Source: Cryptomeria japonica (Eukaryota > Streptophyta > Pinopsida > Cupressales > Cupressaceae). Taken from it: a stretch of 64,000 bases of DNA. Made by a program: the position numbers and the translations under genes. Positions 35,315-45,806 of this stretch are shown here, piece by piece. The stretch is taken from positions 339,912,793 to 339,976,792 of the forward strand of contig NC_081408.1 in the NCBI RefSeq assembly GCF_030272615.1, in the 5' to 3' direction. The notes below the pieces were generated by a model. It was not told where the DNA came from and ran no database searches. It was given only the letters and a program-made list of their open reading frames with translations. Within the stretch, counting starts at the first letter, position 1. Every line of letters begins with the position of its first letter.

Positions 35315-37042
35315 TTAGGTTAATTTCTGAAGCATTTTGGCTGCTTCCATCTCTAGCTGATCCATATTGTTAGCCGCCCACTTAATATCCTTGATATCCT
35401 TATTGTGGCTTTGCATCCTTTTATTTCTCACTCTTGTTCTTCTCCCAAGACCTATATCGTTATCATATGGGGTGTCATCCTTAACATCAATAATGCTCAC
35501 CACTGCCTTATCCCCTTGGTAGTTCTCCAACATACTGATGAGGGCCTTCATGCTGGCCAAGGCATCCTTAAGAATCTTATGGCTTTGCTTACCTATTATT
35601 TTGAGCGTGTACTCAACTCTATCAAGTCTCTTTTCAGTGGCACATGCTCTATTTTCAAGGCTAAGCAAGTTGTTGTGATTAACATTGATAATCTCCTCAG
35701 TGTTACCAATAGCTTTGGTGAGATAGTAGATACAATCCAGGAGGGAATTGAACTTTCCCAAGCCTAAAGCTTGTAAAGTCTCAATTTTCCCTGCTTCCTG
35801 GGCTTGCTTAGTTTTAATGACTGCAATTTCTTTAAGCATCTAGAGGAACACCTTTTTGAAGCTATCCATGCCATTATTGATGCTAAGATCAATATCCAAG
35901 TGATGATCTTGTTGGTTCTTATCACCAGTGGTGTCAAGGTTAACTTCTAGACCAACCTCCTAGTTCTTATCATCAGTGGTATCAAGATTAACGTCCAGAC
36001 CAACCTCCCTGATATCAGAGCTTTGAGCTTCTTTCATGGTCATATCCTTATCGATTATGCCCTTATCCTTTGACTCAGTCATGAGAGGTGACTAGTCCTT
36101 AGTGCCCACATCCTTATTTTTTGGGGTCTTCTTTTTCTACTTCTAGTTCAAAAGGGTTTGGACCTCCTCAATTCCAGTATCTGTGTAATTGTTAGTTGCA
36201 TAATCCTCCTCATACCAATTATCCTCATCTTCCTCTCTCTGTTTCTTTTTTGTTGACCCTTTGTTTTGTTTCCCCTGTTCTATTTTTCTATTTTTTCTAC
36301 TAGACCCAGCAATTTGGGGGTCGTCCTCTGTCTCGGTATCTATTTCATAGGCTTTGCCTTCCTGATCATCAGAGTCTTTGAAATCCTCATCTGAATCAAA
36401 CTTCTCAGCTATATTCAACTGGACAATCATGTTCTTTATGTGATTATACAAACTCACTATCAAACCTTCATGAATTGCAAGGTTCATAATGGGGCTGGAT
36501 ATGGAATCCTTGATCCCCGCATTTAGGACACAAAAAAGATAATATGACAAGGAAATTTTATCTTTATACCTAAAATGATTAAGTAAGACAAAGTGGTAGT
36601 TGTAAACCTTAGTGTATCTTCCATCAAGCATGATAAATTCTATTACATCAACTAAAACCCTTTGCCAGATTAATTTAATTACCTTTGGCGAGAAGTAGGT
36701 ATGGTTGCACTACTCCAATTTATCCTTTTCCACCTCATTCTTCAGAAATTTCTTCACAACAGTGTCTGAAATCTTTCTGTCCTTGCAAAACTTGATGCCC
36801 TCCATCGAAAGACCTGTTGCCTTCACAACCATGGATTCAGTCAATTTGACCTTCCTATTTCCAATGGTTAATGTTCGTTCATTCCAGCCCTTCTTGAATA
36901 TTCTCGTAATTTCGGGTTGTTTCTCCTGCATATTTTCCATGAAATCAGTCATTTTGGCCTCTTGAAGGATTTCCTAGACCTGCAGATGACTCTTCCATTT
37001 CTCAATGGTGGTAGCCTCCATTCTCTTTCATTTTCCACCCAT
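35315..37042 (-). pseudogene. LINE-associated final ORF (copy B), best preserved
   Basis: The reading runs about 575 codons from MGG at 37042 to a stop at 35315. N-terminal part: IFKKGWNERTLTIGNRKVKL (about 36840-36900), then GLSMEGIKFCKDRKISD. A middle part has YNYHFVLLNHFRYKDKISLS (36540-36600). An acidic then lysine-rich stretch (36150-36400) looks disordered and nuclear-targeted. The C-terminus (35315-35839) is a coiled coil with LGKFNSLLDCIYYLTKAIG and RLDRVEYTLKIIGKQSHKIL. Stops occur near 37027, 36974 and between 35840 and 36140. All parts match copy C, and in outline copy A. The function is unknown; I found no catalytic motif. Confidence 0.7.
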
Positions 37043-37277
37043 GATACTATTGATGTCGATAGTCTGTAATTCCCACCCGATTCCTTTCTTCACATTAAAC
37101 TTTTTGTGATAATCCTCTTGAATTATGTAGGAGTTTCTGATGCTATTATTGAAGAGGGATAAAAATGCCCATAAATCATGTGAAGTTAATCTACACTGAT
37201 TACTTTACCTCCTTCTCGACTATCTACAGATCCAGCTCCTACTACCATGATATCTCTTTACACCTCAGGAAATGATT

Positions 37278-37800
37278 TCATATTTGACCCTTCTTACCAT
37301 GATATCTTTCATAACTTAAGATATCATGTGCCACACATAGTAGCACCCCTTTGCCATTCCAGGTAATAATTATCTCATTCCATACAACCTCATTGGCTGC
37401 CCAGTCAGTGCTCCGATTGGCCTCTCTATACACATGGGCAATGTGGCATTTTTTAAACCCCTGTAGAAACTCCCTAGCGGACTCAATGATGTTCTTGATA
37501 GTCCATGAAGGTTGATGATTATTGAGAAGGTAGTTAATAATATTTTTAGAGTCACCTTCCAACCATAGCATTTTGACCACTAAATAAGAGGCCAATTTAA
37601 TAGATTGAAGGGCTCCCATAGCTTTTGCCATCTGATTGTTCTAAATTCCTAAGGGATAGGCCACCACCCCAATACAAAATCCAGCCCCATTCCAGATGGC
37701 ACCACAGCAACCAAGCGGACCTGGATTTCCTTTCCCCCATCCCATCAAAGTTGGCCTTAAACCACTCATTGGGGGGAAAGGACCAAAAACACATACTTCT
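37278..37800 (-). pseudogene. LINE RNase H (RVT_3-like) domain, copy B
   Basis: The domain begins WSFPPNEWFKANFDGM (about 37740-37790), the usual start of the plant LINE-type RNase H with the first catalytic aspartate. It changes frame near 37630 and continues MAKAMGALQSIKLA, then WLEGDSKNIINYLLN (second acidic pair) and HVYREANRSTDWAANEVV (37390-37440, with H, N and D near the end). The normal fusion partner, reverse transcriptase, is missing upstream because the element breaks at 37802. Confidence 0.75.
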
Positions 37801-37802
37801 AC

Positions 37803-39584
37803 TAATTTCATCGAGCGCATGCAGGAGAAATGACCTGAAATTATGAGAATCTTCAAGAAGGGATGGAATAAAGGAACATTAACCATAGGCAATAGGAATG
37901 TCAAGGTGACTGAAGCTATGATCGCTGAGGAAATGAGTCTTCCAATGGACAACATCAAGTTCTACAAGGACAGAAAGATTTCAGATGCTGTTGTGAAGAA
38001 ATTTCTGAAGGATGAGGAGGAGAAAGCCAGACTAGTGAAGGGTAGCCATACCTACTTATCGCCAAAGGTAATTAAGTTAATTTGGTGAAGGGTTTTTCTT
38101 AATATATAATGGAATTTATCACTCTCGATGATAGATATATTGGGGTTTACAGCTACCATTTTGTCTTACTAAATCATTTTAGGTATATAGTTAAAATTTC
38201 TATTTGATATTATCTTTTCTGCACCCTTAATGCTGGGATCAAGGATGCAATATCCAACCCCAATATCAAGAAAGCAATCCATGAAGGTTTGATGGTGATT
38301 CTGTATAATCACAACAAGAACAATACCATCCATCTGAATATTTCTGAGGTTTCTAAGTTAGAAGAGGACCTTGACGACTCTAATGATGAGGAACGCAAAG
38401 GCTATGACACAAAAGTTGAGATAGAGTATCACTCCCAAATTGCTGGGTCGAGCAAGAAAAGAAGAAAAACAGAGCATGGGAAATAAAATAAAGGGTTGAC
38501 CAAAAAGAAGCAAAGAGAGGAGGATGAGCATAGTTGGTATGATGAGCATAATGAGATTGATAATGACATGGATACTAAAAGCAAGGAGGTCCAAATCCTC
38601 ATGAGCTAGAAGCAGAAAAGGAAGACTCCTAAAACTAAGGATGTGGGAACCAATAATCAGTCACCTCTCATGACTGATTCTAAGGATAAGGGCCCGAGGG
38701 GGAAGATACGACCATGAAATAAGCTCAGAACTCTGAGGTTAGGGAGGTGAGACTTGAAGTAAATCTTGAGACTGCTGCAGACAAGACCCAGGAAGAGCAT
38801 CACTTGAATATGGACCCTTATATCAATAACAACATGGATAGCTTCTAAAAGGTGCTCGTTTGGATGCAAAAGGAAATTACTGGAATTAAAACCAAGCAAG
38901 CCGAGGAAGCAGAAAAAAAATGAGACTTTAGAAGCTTTAGGATTGGGTAAATTCAATTCCCTCCCTAATTGTCTCAGTGATCTTACCAAAGCTATTAGTA
39001 TTGCAGACGAGATCATCAATGCTAATTGGAATATCTTTCATAGCCTGGAGAACAGAGTAGGGGCCACTGAAAAAAGACTTGATGGAGTTGAGAACACGTT
39101 AAAAAATATTGGCAAGCAAAATCATAAGATTCTTAAGGCTACCTCGGGTAGTATGAAGGCTCTTATCATTAAGCTGCAGTATGACCATGGGGATAAGGCT
39201 TCGGTGGGAATCATTGAAGTGAAGCAAGATACCCAAGAGGATAAGGAGACTAGGCTTGGGAGAAGAACGCAGATGAGCACGAGAAAGATGTAAAGCCACA
39301 ACAAGGAAATTGAGGAACTCAAGCAGGTGACTGATAATATGGAACAACTAGAGCTTGAATTTGCTGAAATGCTTAAGAACTTAACCTAAATTTGGGCTCA
39401 TTCCATCAGTCATTTTTGTTTTTGTTTAGTTGTCTCTAACTTGGTGGCGTTTTTGCTCATCAGCTGTCCTTTTCTTAGGTGTTGTCTTTTGTGTGTTGTT
39501 GCACTTTAATATATTATATTTTGATCTTTTGGTTGTAATGGGTTTCGGTGACCCATCAAAACTTGTTTTTCCTTATTCAAAAAT
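37803..39584 (+). mobile_element. LINE copy C, 5'-truncated, head to head with copy B
   Basis: Plus-strand sequence from 37803 matches copy B from its codons FMENMQEK onward through to the tail. It ends with about 195 bases of 3' UTR and GGGTTTCGGTGACCCATCAA then AACTTGTTTTTCC and TTCAAAAAT. It lacks the RNase H. Identity to copy B in a 200-base comparison by eye is roughly four bases in five, so the two are separate old copies rather than one recent inversion. Confidence 0.75.
37807..39388 (+). pseudogene. LINE-associated final ORF (copy C)
   Basis: The N-terminus is truncated by about 35 codons relative to copy B. It keeps IFKKGWNKGTLTIGNRNVKV (37840-37900), the FYKDRKISDAVVKKFL block, YSYHFVLLNHFRY (38150-38190), the acidic/lysine-rich linker (38340-38560) and the coiled-coil C-terminus (38930-39388, LGKFNSLPNCLSDLTKAI and KRLDGVENTLKNIGKQNHKI). 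Stops near 38085, 38200, 38485 and 38610 and a frame change near 38920 break it. Confidence 0.7.
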
Positions 39585-40991
39585 AATATGGAAGTAAAAA
39601 ATAAATATGGCACATGTATCTACATGAGTAACCATAATGAAACTACTCAACCAATGCATAGATGTTCAATTCACAATCATATATAGTTATAAAAAATAAT
39701 TTAGTAATAAAAAATTTAGGTACCAATAATCTCAAAAATATTGATTATTTGGGCATAGAATTATGCCTATATAAATATGATTGTAAGAGTGGTTATACTA
39801 AAGTTAGTTAGAAATGACCTGGGTGAACAACTATAGAATATATTATTTCTATTTAAACATCTAATTAATCATTTTACCTCCCTATAACTTATTATCATAA
39901 AAACATCATATCTTATATTTAATTAACAATTTTACATAAATACATACATATATATATATATGAGTTAATTTTTTTTAATTTCAAATTACAAATTTATTGG
40001 TTATCTATGTAACATAACCATTAAACTTTTATATCAAATTATTCACAAAACTACTTGTTATCCTTAAATTTATTTATTATCTCTCTAACATAAACATAGA
40101 CATACCTTCTAAGTTATCATTTCTATAATAAAGATAGGTAGCACGAGATAATCTCAATCACAAGAAATTAAAGAGACTACCATCCTCCTTTAAAAATATA
40201 CACACTCTATAAGGAAGAGGAAGAATAAAAAATTCAAACTATTTTTCATAATTTTGAATACAATAAAAATTAGATAACTTATTAGTACTTTTTGTTAGGC
40301 TAGTACTATTTCAATCGGTTGCACCCAATTTTCACTAACTAGTTATTATTAAATTGCTTTTCCACCAATTATATCTATGAATTTTTTCTTTCCATGTTTT
40401 TTTAATAAATTTTTCACTAGTGAAGGTGCATGATTTTTAAGCTTCCATATTATAGAAATTGTTTTTCTTCAATCTAATTGGCTCAAATAATTTTCAACTT
40501 ATTACGGGATTTCCTGAATTCACTTTCTACATGAGGTTTTTTAGGTAATATTTTAGGTCATTAAAATATTTTAATGCTAATTAATTAATCAATTTAGATT
40601 TGACAGAAATAAGTATTCCACATTTAAAACATTTAATAAATTTAGAATATACTTTCACCTAATATTCAAATTTTTGTCTTCTATATATTACTTTTCATTA
40701 TAATAAAGTTAAAACAATATAAAATAACTAACAAAATATTTAACCTAAGTCTAACCAATTTAAAGTAAAAGGCTTTAAAAATTTTAAAACTAAATTTGAC
40801 TTATATAACTTAAATTGAATATTGGAGAATGAATTATGACATATAATTTGATTTTTATATTTTTATTTTTTTCTATATTTCCTATAGCACATGTAATTAA
40901 AAAAAAAAAAAAAAATTATAAAAATTATTTTATTGTAATCTTATTGGTGAGATACTTATTAAATTAGATTGTTAACTATTCATTCATTAAG
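39585..40991. other. AT-rich DNA, no gene
   Basis: Contains the dispersed repeat shared with 16830-17040 (at about 40000-40200) and a 17-base A run at about 40899. No coding signal. Confidence 0.5.
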
Positions 40992-41663
40992 TTTTTGATT
41001 ATGAGAAAATAGGCTTTGAGAGAATCTGAAACCCCTTACAATAGGTTTTGAAGGGACCCAAAACCCTTAGATTTTACCAGGATCTGGAACCCACAAAACA
41101 ACGCTACCACATAAATCAAACCATGAAAACTAGCAGCCCCAAAACAACTGACCTGACAAAAGCCAACCGAACACCAGCATTGCCACAAGTAGAAAGAGCC
41201 AGCCAAACACTTACGATATGATCAAGACAAAAAATGTTGGCCACATTGAAAAGGCTACAACCTTAACCTTAAGAAATAGTGATGAGGGTTAACAAGCACC
41301 CTCAACCAAACAACATGGATGTTCCCGACTCCCTTAACTTGAGACAAAGACTCTAGACACCAAAAAACTAGCCTAGCCCATAACCAAAAACAACCACTAT
41401 CTAAACGGGGCCCTTGAAAACTATTAGCTTCCAACCATACAAGATTAAGCATAAAAGACAAATTATCCTAAAAAGAAACAAGGGGATTTTGAAAGGCTTC
41501 CCTAACCTTAGACTTGGGTTTTGAGATGGTTCCTAGAACCACAAAAAAGGGTTTTGAAGTGGCTCCCTCAACCACCTTGGACTAAAATAGAGGCCTTAAA
41601 ATAACAGGGTAAGTGCACAAAGATGGTGGTAAAAAAGGAGGGTATAAGTGGACACTTTTTTTA
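40992..41663 (-). mobile_element. LINE 3' fragment (copy D)
   Basis: Minus-strand sequence ends GGGTCCCTTCAAAACCTATT, a second partial tail, then CTCATAATCAAAAA at 40992, the same tail type as copies A-C. The body is thymine/guanine-rich 3'-UTR-like sequence without the MGG-type ORF. Its 5' edge near 41660 has the GTGTCCACTT motif also found at 2816. The open frame at 41255-41461 shows no domain. Confidence 0.5.
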
Positions 41664-42457
41664 TGAAATCAAGTGAACCTGAACTTGGAGGAAAAACTTG
41701 AAAGTCATTCACTCAAGATATGAAGATAATCAAACAACAAATATTGTAGTACTCTGAATCTAGTTTCTAAAGTACTAAACATTTTCAAAATTGGATAAGA
41801 TTAAGGGGGTCAAATCCTTCGCACATGAAAAACAGACCCTTATTTTTTCTGAAAAACATAACATAGTGTTTGACGTGCACATCAAAAAAGTCATAGTTAG
41901 ATTTAGTATTTTGACAAATCCTTTGGCAAAAAGATAGTTAAGAGTGAGCACTAGAAGATGTGTATTTTTTATTGAGTCTATTTTTTTATGATTTTTCCAA
42001 TCGAGCTTATCCTTAAAATTAGGTACTTGTTCGTGCACAAAGCATAACTTGCACTAAACAAATTGAAAATACAATTTTTTTTTTAATTGTAAAGAATCAA
42101 GTGCACTTCAATAATATATAAATTTTTTTAAATTTGGATAAGTATATCGAAAGTTATTAAAAAAATGTTGCACCTATGTCTGTGAGAACTATGGAGACAC
42201 GTAAAAGAAATTCAATAATAATGTTATTGTTGTTCAAATTTTAAAAAAATTCTAAGGTTAGAAAGCTCACAAGATGGGTGAAAATATGGTGGCAATTTTA
42301 GAAGTACCCACTTGATGAAGTGTAAACTGATGATAAAAAAGTCAATAAACCAAGTTGATAAAATAAAACACGTCAAAAATGAGGGAAATAGAGGGAAATC
42401 AAACTTTGAAACTATAGCTTTGTCATCCAGGCCTATTTCCAAGCCTAAACAATCAAA
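41664..42457. other. No gene seen
   Basis: AT-rich sequence; the minus-strand frames at 41775-42038 and 42224-42493 have no recognisable domain. Confidence 0.45.
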
Positions 42458-42697
42458 AGCGCGTACCGGGTAATTATGGTACAAAAAGTGCATACGTGCT
42501 ATGTTTGTTTAAATTTTGGGTGTGTGTATAATATGATATTGTATATATAATATATATATATACATATAATATATAATTTTTGTATATAATATTTAATATT
42601 TATATATATATATGTATATAATAATATATAATATATTAAGTATATATATACACACATATAAGTGTATTGTCTCCCCCTCTCAAGTGCGTACAAGGTG

Positions 42698-42755
<58 letters not shown>
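42458..42755 (+). promoter_or_regulatory. Motif cluster, TA-rich tract and (CT)n before a transposon-like gene fragment
   Basis: GCGCGTACCGGGTAATTATG and GCATACGTGCTATG (42458-42500) match the motif of the 2.7-kb and 45.3-kb clusters. A TA-rich tract (42536-42660) and a (CT)n run of about 28 units (42699-42755) follow, as in a promoter and pyrimidine-rich 5' UTR. Confidence 0.4.
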
Positions 42756-42757
<2 letters not shown>

Positions 42758-42835
42758 TCTCCCTTCCTCCATACCCCATCCCTCTCTCTCTTCTTCTCTC
42801 CCTCTCTCCCTCCCTCCCTCCCTCCATACCCCACT

Positions 42836-43333
42836 ACAACTATGTCTGCACTTCTATAGAAGTAAGTGAATTTATTTCTTGTCTCCAACTTCCTCTTTGA
42901 TTTTTATCATGTATGCTCTCATAAGAAAATTGACTGATGGATTTGTGTGTGTATATTGAATAGGAGGAAGAAGGGTTTGAAATTGAACCACAGGTGCATT
43001 ACCATGACAAACAAGGAAACCTACAGTAATATTATTCTCAAATGTTTTTTTAATGTGTAGAGAAGGTGGAAAATAGTGTCAACAAAGAAAAATGAAGAGT
43101 CAGACTACCTACAATATGTTTTTCAGAAGGAAACAAGCAGTAGGAAGAGAAAGAGGGAGAGTAACATAGATGATGTCTTGGAGAATGATAGTGATGGGTA
43201 TGTGAGAGTTCCCATGCTGTTACACAATGCTTGTCACCTAAAGAAATTAAATTTTGGTGTAAGAATGGCAGTGGTAGTATATGATGATCATCACTTGTCA
43301 AAAGGCTTGGAAGAGTACATACCCATGAAATAA
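42836..43333 (+). pseudogene. Exon fragments of an unidentified gene related at its 5' end to the 45.8-kb gene
   Basis: A 5' exon end, CTATGTCTGCACTTCTATAG then AA and GTAAGTGAATT (donor at 42862), matches the 5' exon at 45558-45607. A piece at 42964-43026 after an AG reads EEEGFEIEPQVHYHDKQGNL. A third after TGTAG at 43060 runs to 43333 with a basic KRKRE cluster and an acidic stretch. I do not recognise the protein, and the later exons do not match the 45.8-kb gene. Confidence 0.35.
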
Positions 43334-43594
43334 ATCAAGTGTTTAATTCCTATAATCATAATTGAGATCAGTCCTTTAACCTTGCAAATTTAATAGCATC
43401 ATATGTTTTAGAAAGGCAGTACTCTTACGGTTAGGTCAAGCTCTTACACTTGCTTTTTAGCAAAGCCTCATTTTTTGTTTGCTCATAGTCTCTCTTATGC
43501 TGATAATGGTCTAACTTAGCTATATCAAAACTAAACTATCAATGTTCTATTCTATGATGTTGTATTCATAAATTTAAATAATATATCATTTTAT

Positions 43595-44490
43595 TAGCCC
43601 ACCATATGACCCCTTAGGTGTCATCAGAGGTCATATCGTTTCCTAAGAGGTCATATGGTGTCCAATGATCCCTTAGGACACCATATGACCCCTTAAGACA
43701 CCATACGACCCATAACAACACCATATGGTGTCCTATGGGGTCATAGGATGCCATATGCCCCTCAGGACACCATACAACCCATAACAACACCATCTGGTGT
43801 CCTAAGGGGTCATACGATGCCATATGACCCCTAAGGACACCATACGACCCATAACAACACCATATGGTGTTCTAAAGGGTCATATGGTGTTTTATGACCC
43901 CTTAAGACACTATTTGGTGCCGTTATAGGTCCTATGGTGTGCTAAGGGATCATATAGTGTCATATGACCCCTTGGGACACCTTATGACACCTTAGATGTT
44001 GTTAGGGGTCATATTCTATTCTAAGGTTCATATGGTGTCCTATGACCCCTTATGACACTGTACGGTGTTGTTATGTGTCTTATGGTGTCATATGACCCCT
44101 AGGACACCTTATGACCCTTTAGGACACCATATTGTGTCGTTAGGGGTCATATGGTGTCGTTAGGGGTCATATGGTCTCTCCAACGACCCCTTAGGACACC
44201 ATTGGACCCCTTAGGACTCCATATGGTGCCATTATGGGTTGTATGGTGTCCTAAAAGGTAATATAGTGTTCTATGACCCCTTAGGACATTATTTGGTGTC
44301 ATTATGGGTTGTATGGTGTGCTAAGGGGTCATAGGGTGTCCTATGACCCCTCAGGAGTCCATATAACCTCTTATGTGTCATTATGGGTGATATGGTGTCC
44401 TAAGGAGTCATATGGTGTCGTATGACCCCTTAGGACACATGCATGGATCCCTAGGATACCATAGTACCCCTAAGAATACCATATGACCCT
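43595..44490. repeat. Palindromic minisatellite of about 20-base units in both orientations
   Basis: About 900 bases are built from ACACCATATGACCCCTTAGG and its reverse complement, alternating irregularly, more than 35 units in all. A higher-order unit of 69-70 bases (CCATACGACCCATAACAACA then CCAT) occurs at 43701, 43770 and 43840. Open frames across it are repeat artefacts. The two orientations allow many hairpins. Confidence 0.93.
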
Positions 44491-45236
44491 AGAGGGGAAG
44501 AGAGGGGAAGGAGAGGGATGGAATGGGAGAGAGATACACCTAAGAGAGGAGGAGAGTGAGATAGATAGATAGAGACTGAGAGGGAGAGACAAGTGATAAA
44601 AGAGAGATATAGAGATGGGGAGAGAGAGAGGGGGAGATAGGGAGAGACGGAGAGAGATTTGATTCTCTCCCCTTCTCTCTTCATCATACCCCTTCTTCTC
44701 TCCCTCCTTCCCTCCCTCCCCCCTTCCTTCCTTCTCTCTCTCTCTCTCTCTGTCTCTCTGTCTCTCTGTCTCTCTCTCTCTCTTCCTCTCTCCCCTTCTC
44801 CCTTCCTCCATTCCCCTTCTTCTCTCCCTCTCTCCCTACCTCCCCCACGCTCTCTCTCTCTCTCTCCCTCTCTGCCCTTCTCCCTTCCTCCATTCCCCTT
44901 CTTCTCTCCCTCTCTCCCTACCTCCCCCTCGCTCTCTCTCTCTCTCCCTCTCTCCCTCTCCCCCTCTCCCTCTTTCCCTCCCTCCCCACTCTCTCTCTTT
45001 CCCTCTTTCCCTCTCTCTCCCTCACTCCCTCTCCCTCCTTTCCTCCCTCCCTCCCTTTCTCCCTCTCCCTCTCTTTCCTTCTCTCTCTTCTCTCTCTTCC
45101 TCTCCCTCCCCCCTCCTTCTTCTCTCCCTCTCTGCATCCCTCCCTTCCACCCTCTCCTTCTCTCTCCCTCCCCCCCTTTCTCTCTCTCTCTCTCTCTCCC
45201 CCTCCCTCCCTCTCTCTCTCCCTCCCACCATTTTCC
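44491..45236. repeat. Polypurine block followed by polypyrimidine block
   Basis: 44491-44655 is G/A-rich (GAGAGG, GGGAGA). 44663-45236 is almost pure C/T with CT, CCT and CTTCTCTCC units. The purine block can pair with the pyrimidine block, and each is partly mirror-symmetric. Frames rich in Arg/Glu/Gly or Ser/Leu/Pro here are not genes. Confidence 0.95.
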
Positions 45237-45239
45237 TTT

Positions 45240-45490
45240 ATTAGTTCACTGCCCTACCATAACTTTTTTAAGGCATAGGAGCACGTATGCGGTACTTATT
45301 ACTTGTAAGCACATACGGGGTACTAAGCCTATTAGTTTGATGCCCTGCCATAACATTTTTTAAGGCTTAGGAGTGAGTATGTGCTGCTTATTAGTACAAA
45401 GTAGAAAAAATATACCCGTTGGGCTTGCCAACATTTTATGGACTAACAACGCGCACACGGTTATTAATATAGCACATATGGGGTACTTAG
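45240..45490 (+). promoter_or_regulatory. Motif cluster with a 91-base tandem duplication
   Basis: Two copies of a 91-base unit start at 45241 and 45332 (TTAGTT..., GCCCT.CCATAAC, then GCACGTATGCGGTACTTATT or GAGTATGTGCTGCTTATTAG). Further motif copies lie near 45450 and 45475. The motif is shared with 2634-2790 and 42458-42500. Confidence 0.5.
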
Positions 45491-45601
45491 ACATAGTTTT
45501 ATTTGCCCAAGAGCCTCAACAACCTCAAAAGACATTTTTGAGGTCGTTGAAGGCCCCATTGCAACTGTGTTTGCACTTCTATCACTTTTTTATACATAGA
45601 A

Positions 45602-45786
45602 GTAAGTGAATTGTTTGTTTTTGAATAATTTTAAATGATTGAATTGTTGTTCTTATTAGTTTTGTCAATATTATTGTGATTGTTTAATAGTTTGATTTAA
45701 AAAAATAATGATAAGATGTATATTTATGATTATTTGTTTGTTTATGAACTATTGTTTACATATATATGTAATATGATTCTATTTAG
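45602..45786 (+). other. 5' UTR intron of the transposon-like gene
   Basis: GTAAGT at 45602 and TTCTATTTAG at 45786 bound a 185-base AT-rich intron 20 bases before the ATG at 45807. The donor side is conserved at 42862. Confidence 0.5.
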
Positions 45787-45806
45787 GATAACTGATATCA
45801 ACCATG

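Larger units (their letters stand above)
35112..37802 (-). mobile_element. LINE copy B, 5'-truncated
   Basis: The minus strand holds an RNase H region (37278-37800), a gap of about 235 bases, the MGG-type final ORF (35315-37042), and about 200 bases of 3' UTR ending AAAACCTATTTTCTCTTATT then CAAAAAT. Order and tail equal those of copy A. The 5' end stops at about 37802, exactly where copy C begins in the opposite direction. Confidence 0.75.

Noticed and set aside
35112-39584. Twin-priming inversion of a single LINE insertion
   Set aside because: Both halves carry their own 3' tail and the same ORF, whereas twin priming gives non-overlapping parts of one element.
42499-42900. Several Ser-Leu and Arg-Glu frames
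   Set aside because: They come from the (CT)n run in the presumed 5' UTR.
43614-43823. 69-codon frame with repeated SYDP and VLLWVVWC
   Set aside because: It reads across the palindromic minisatellite; the repeat explains it fully.
43595-45236. CRISPR-like array
   Set aside because: Units are contiguous, degenerate and in both orientations with no unique spacers, in a plant nuclear context.
44451-45363. 228- and 234-codon open frames rich in Arg/Glu/Gly or Ser/Leu/Pro
   Set aside because: They are translations of the polypurine/polypyrimidine tract; no start context, domain or codon signal.
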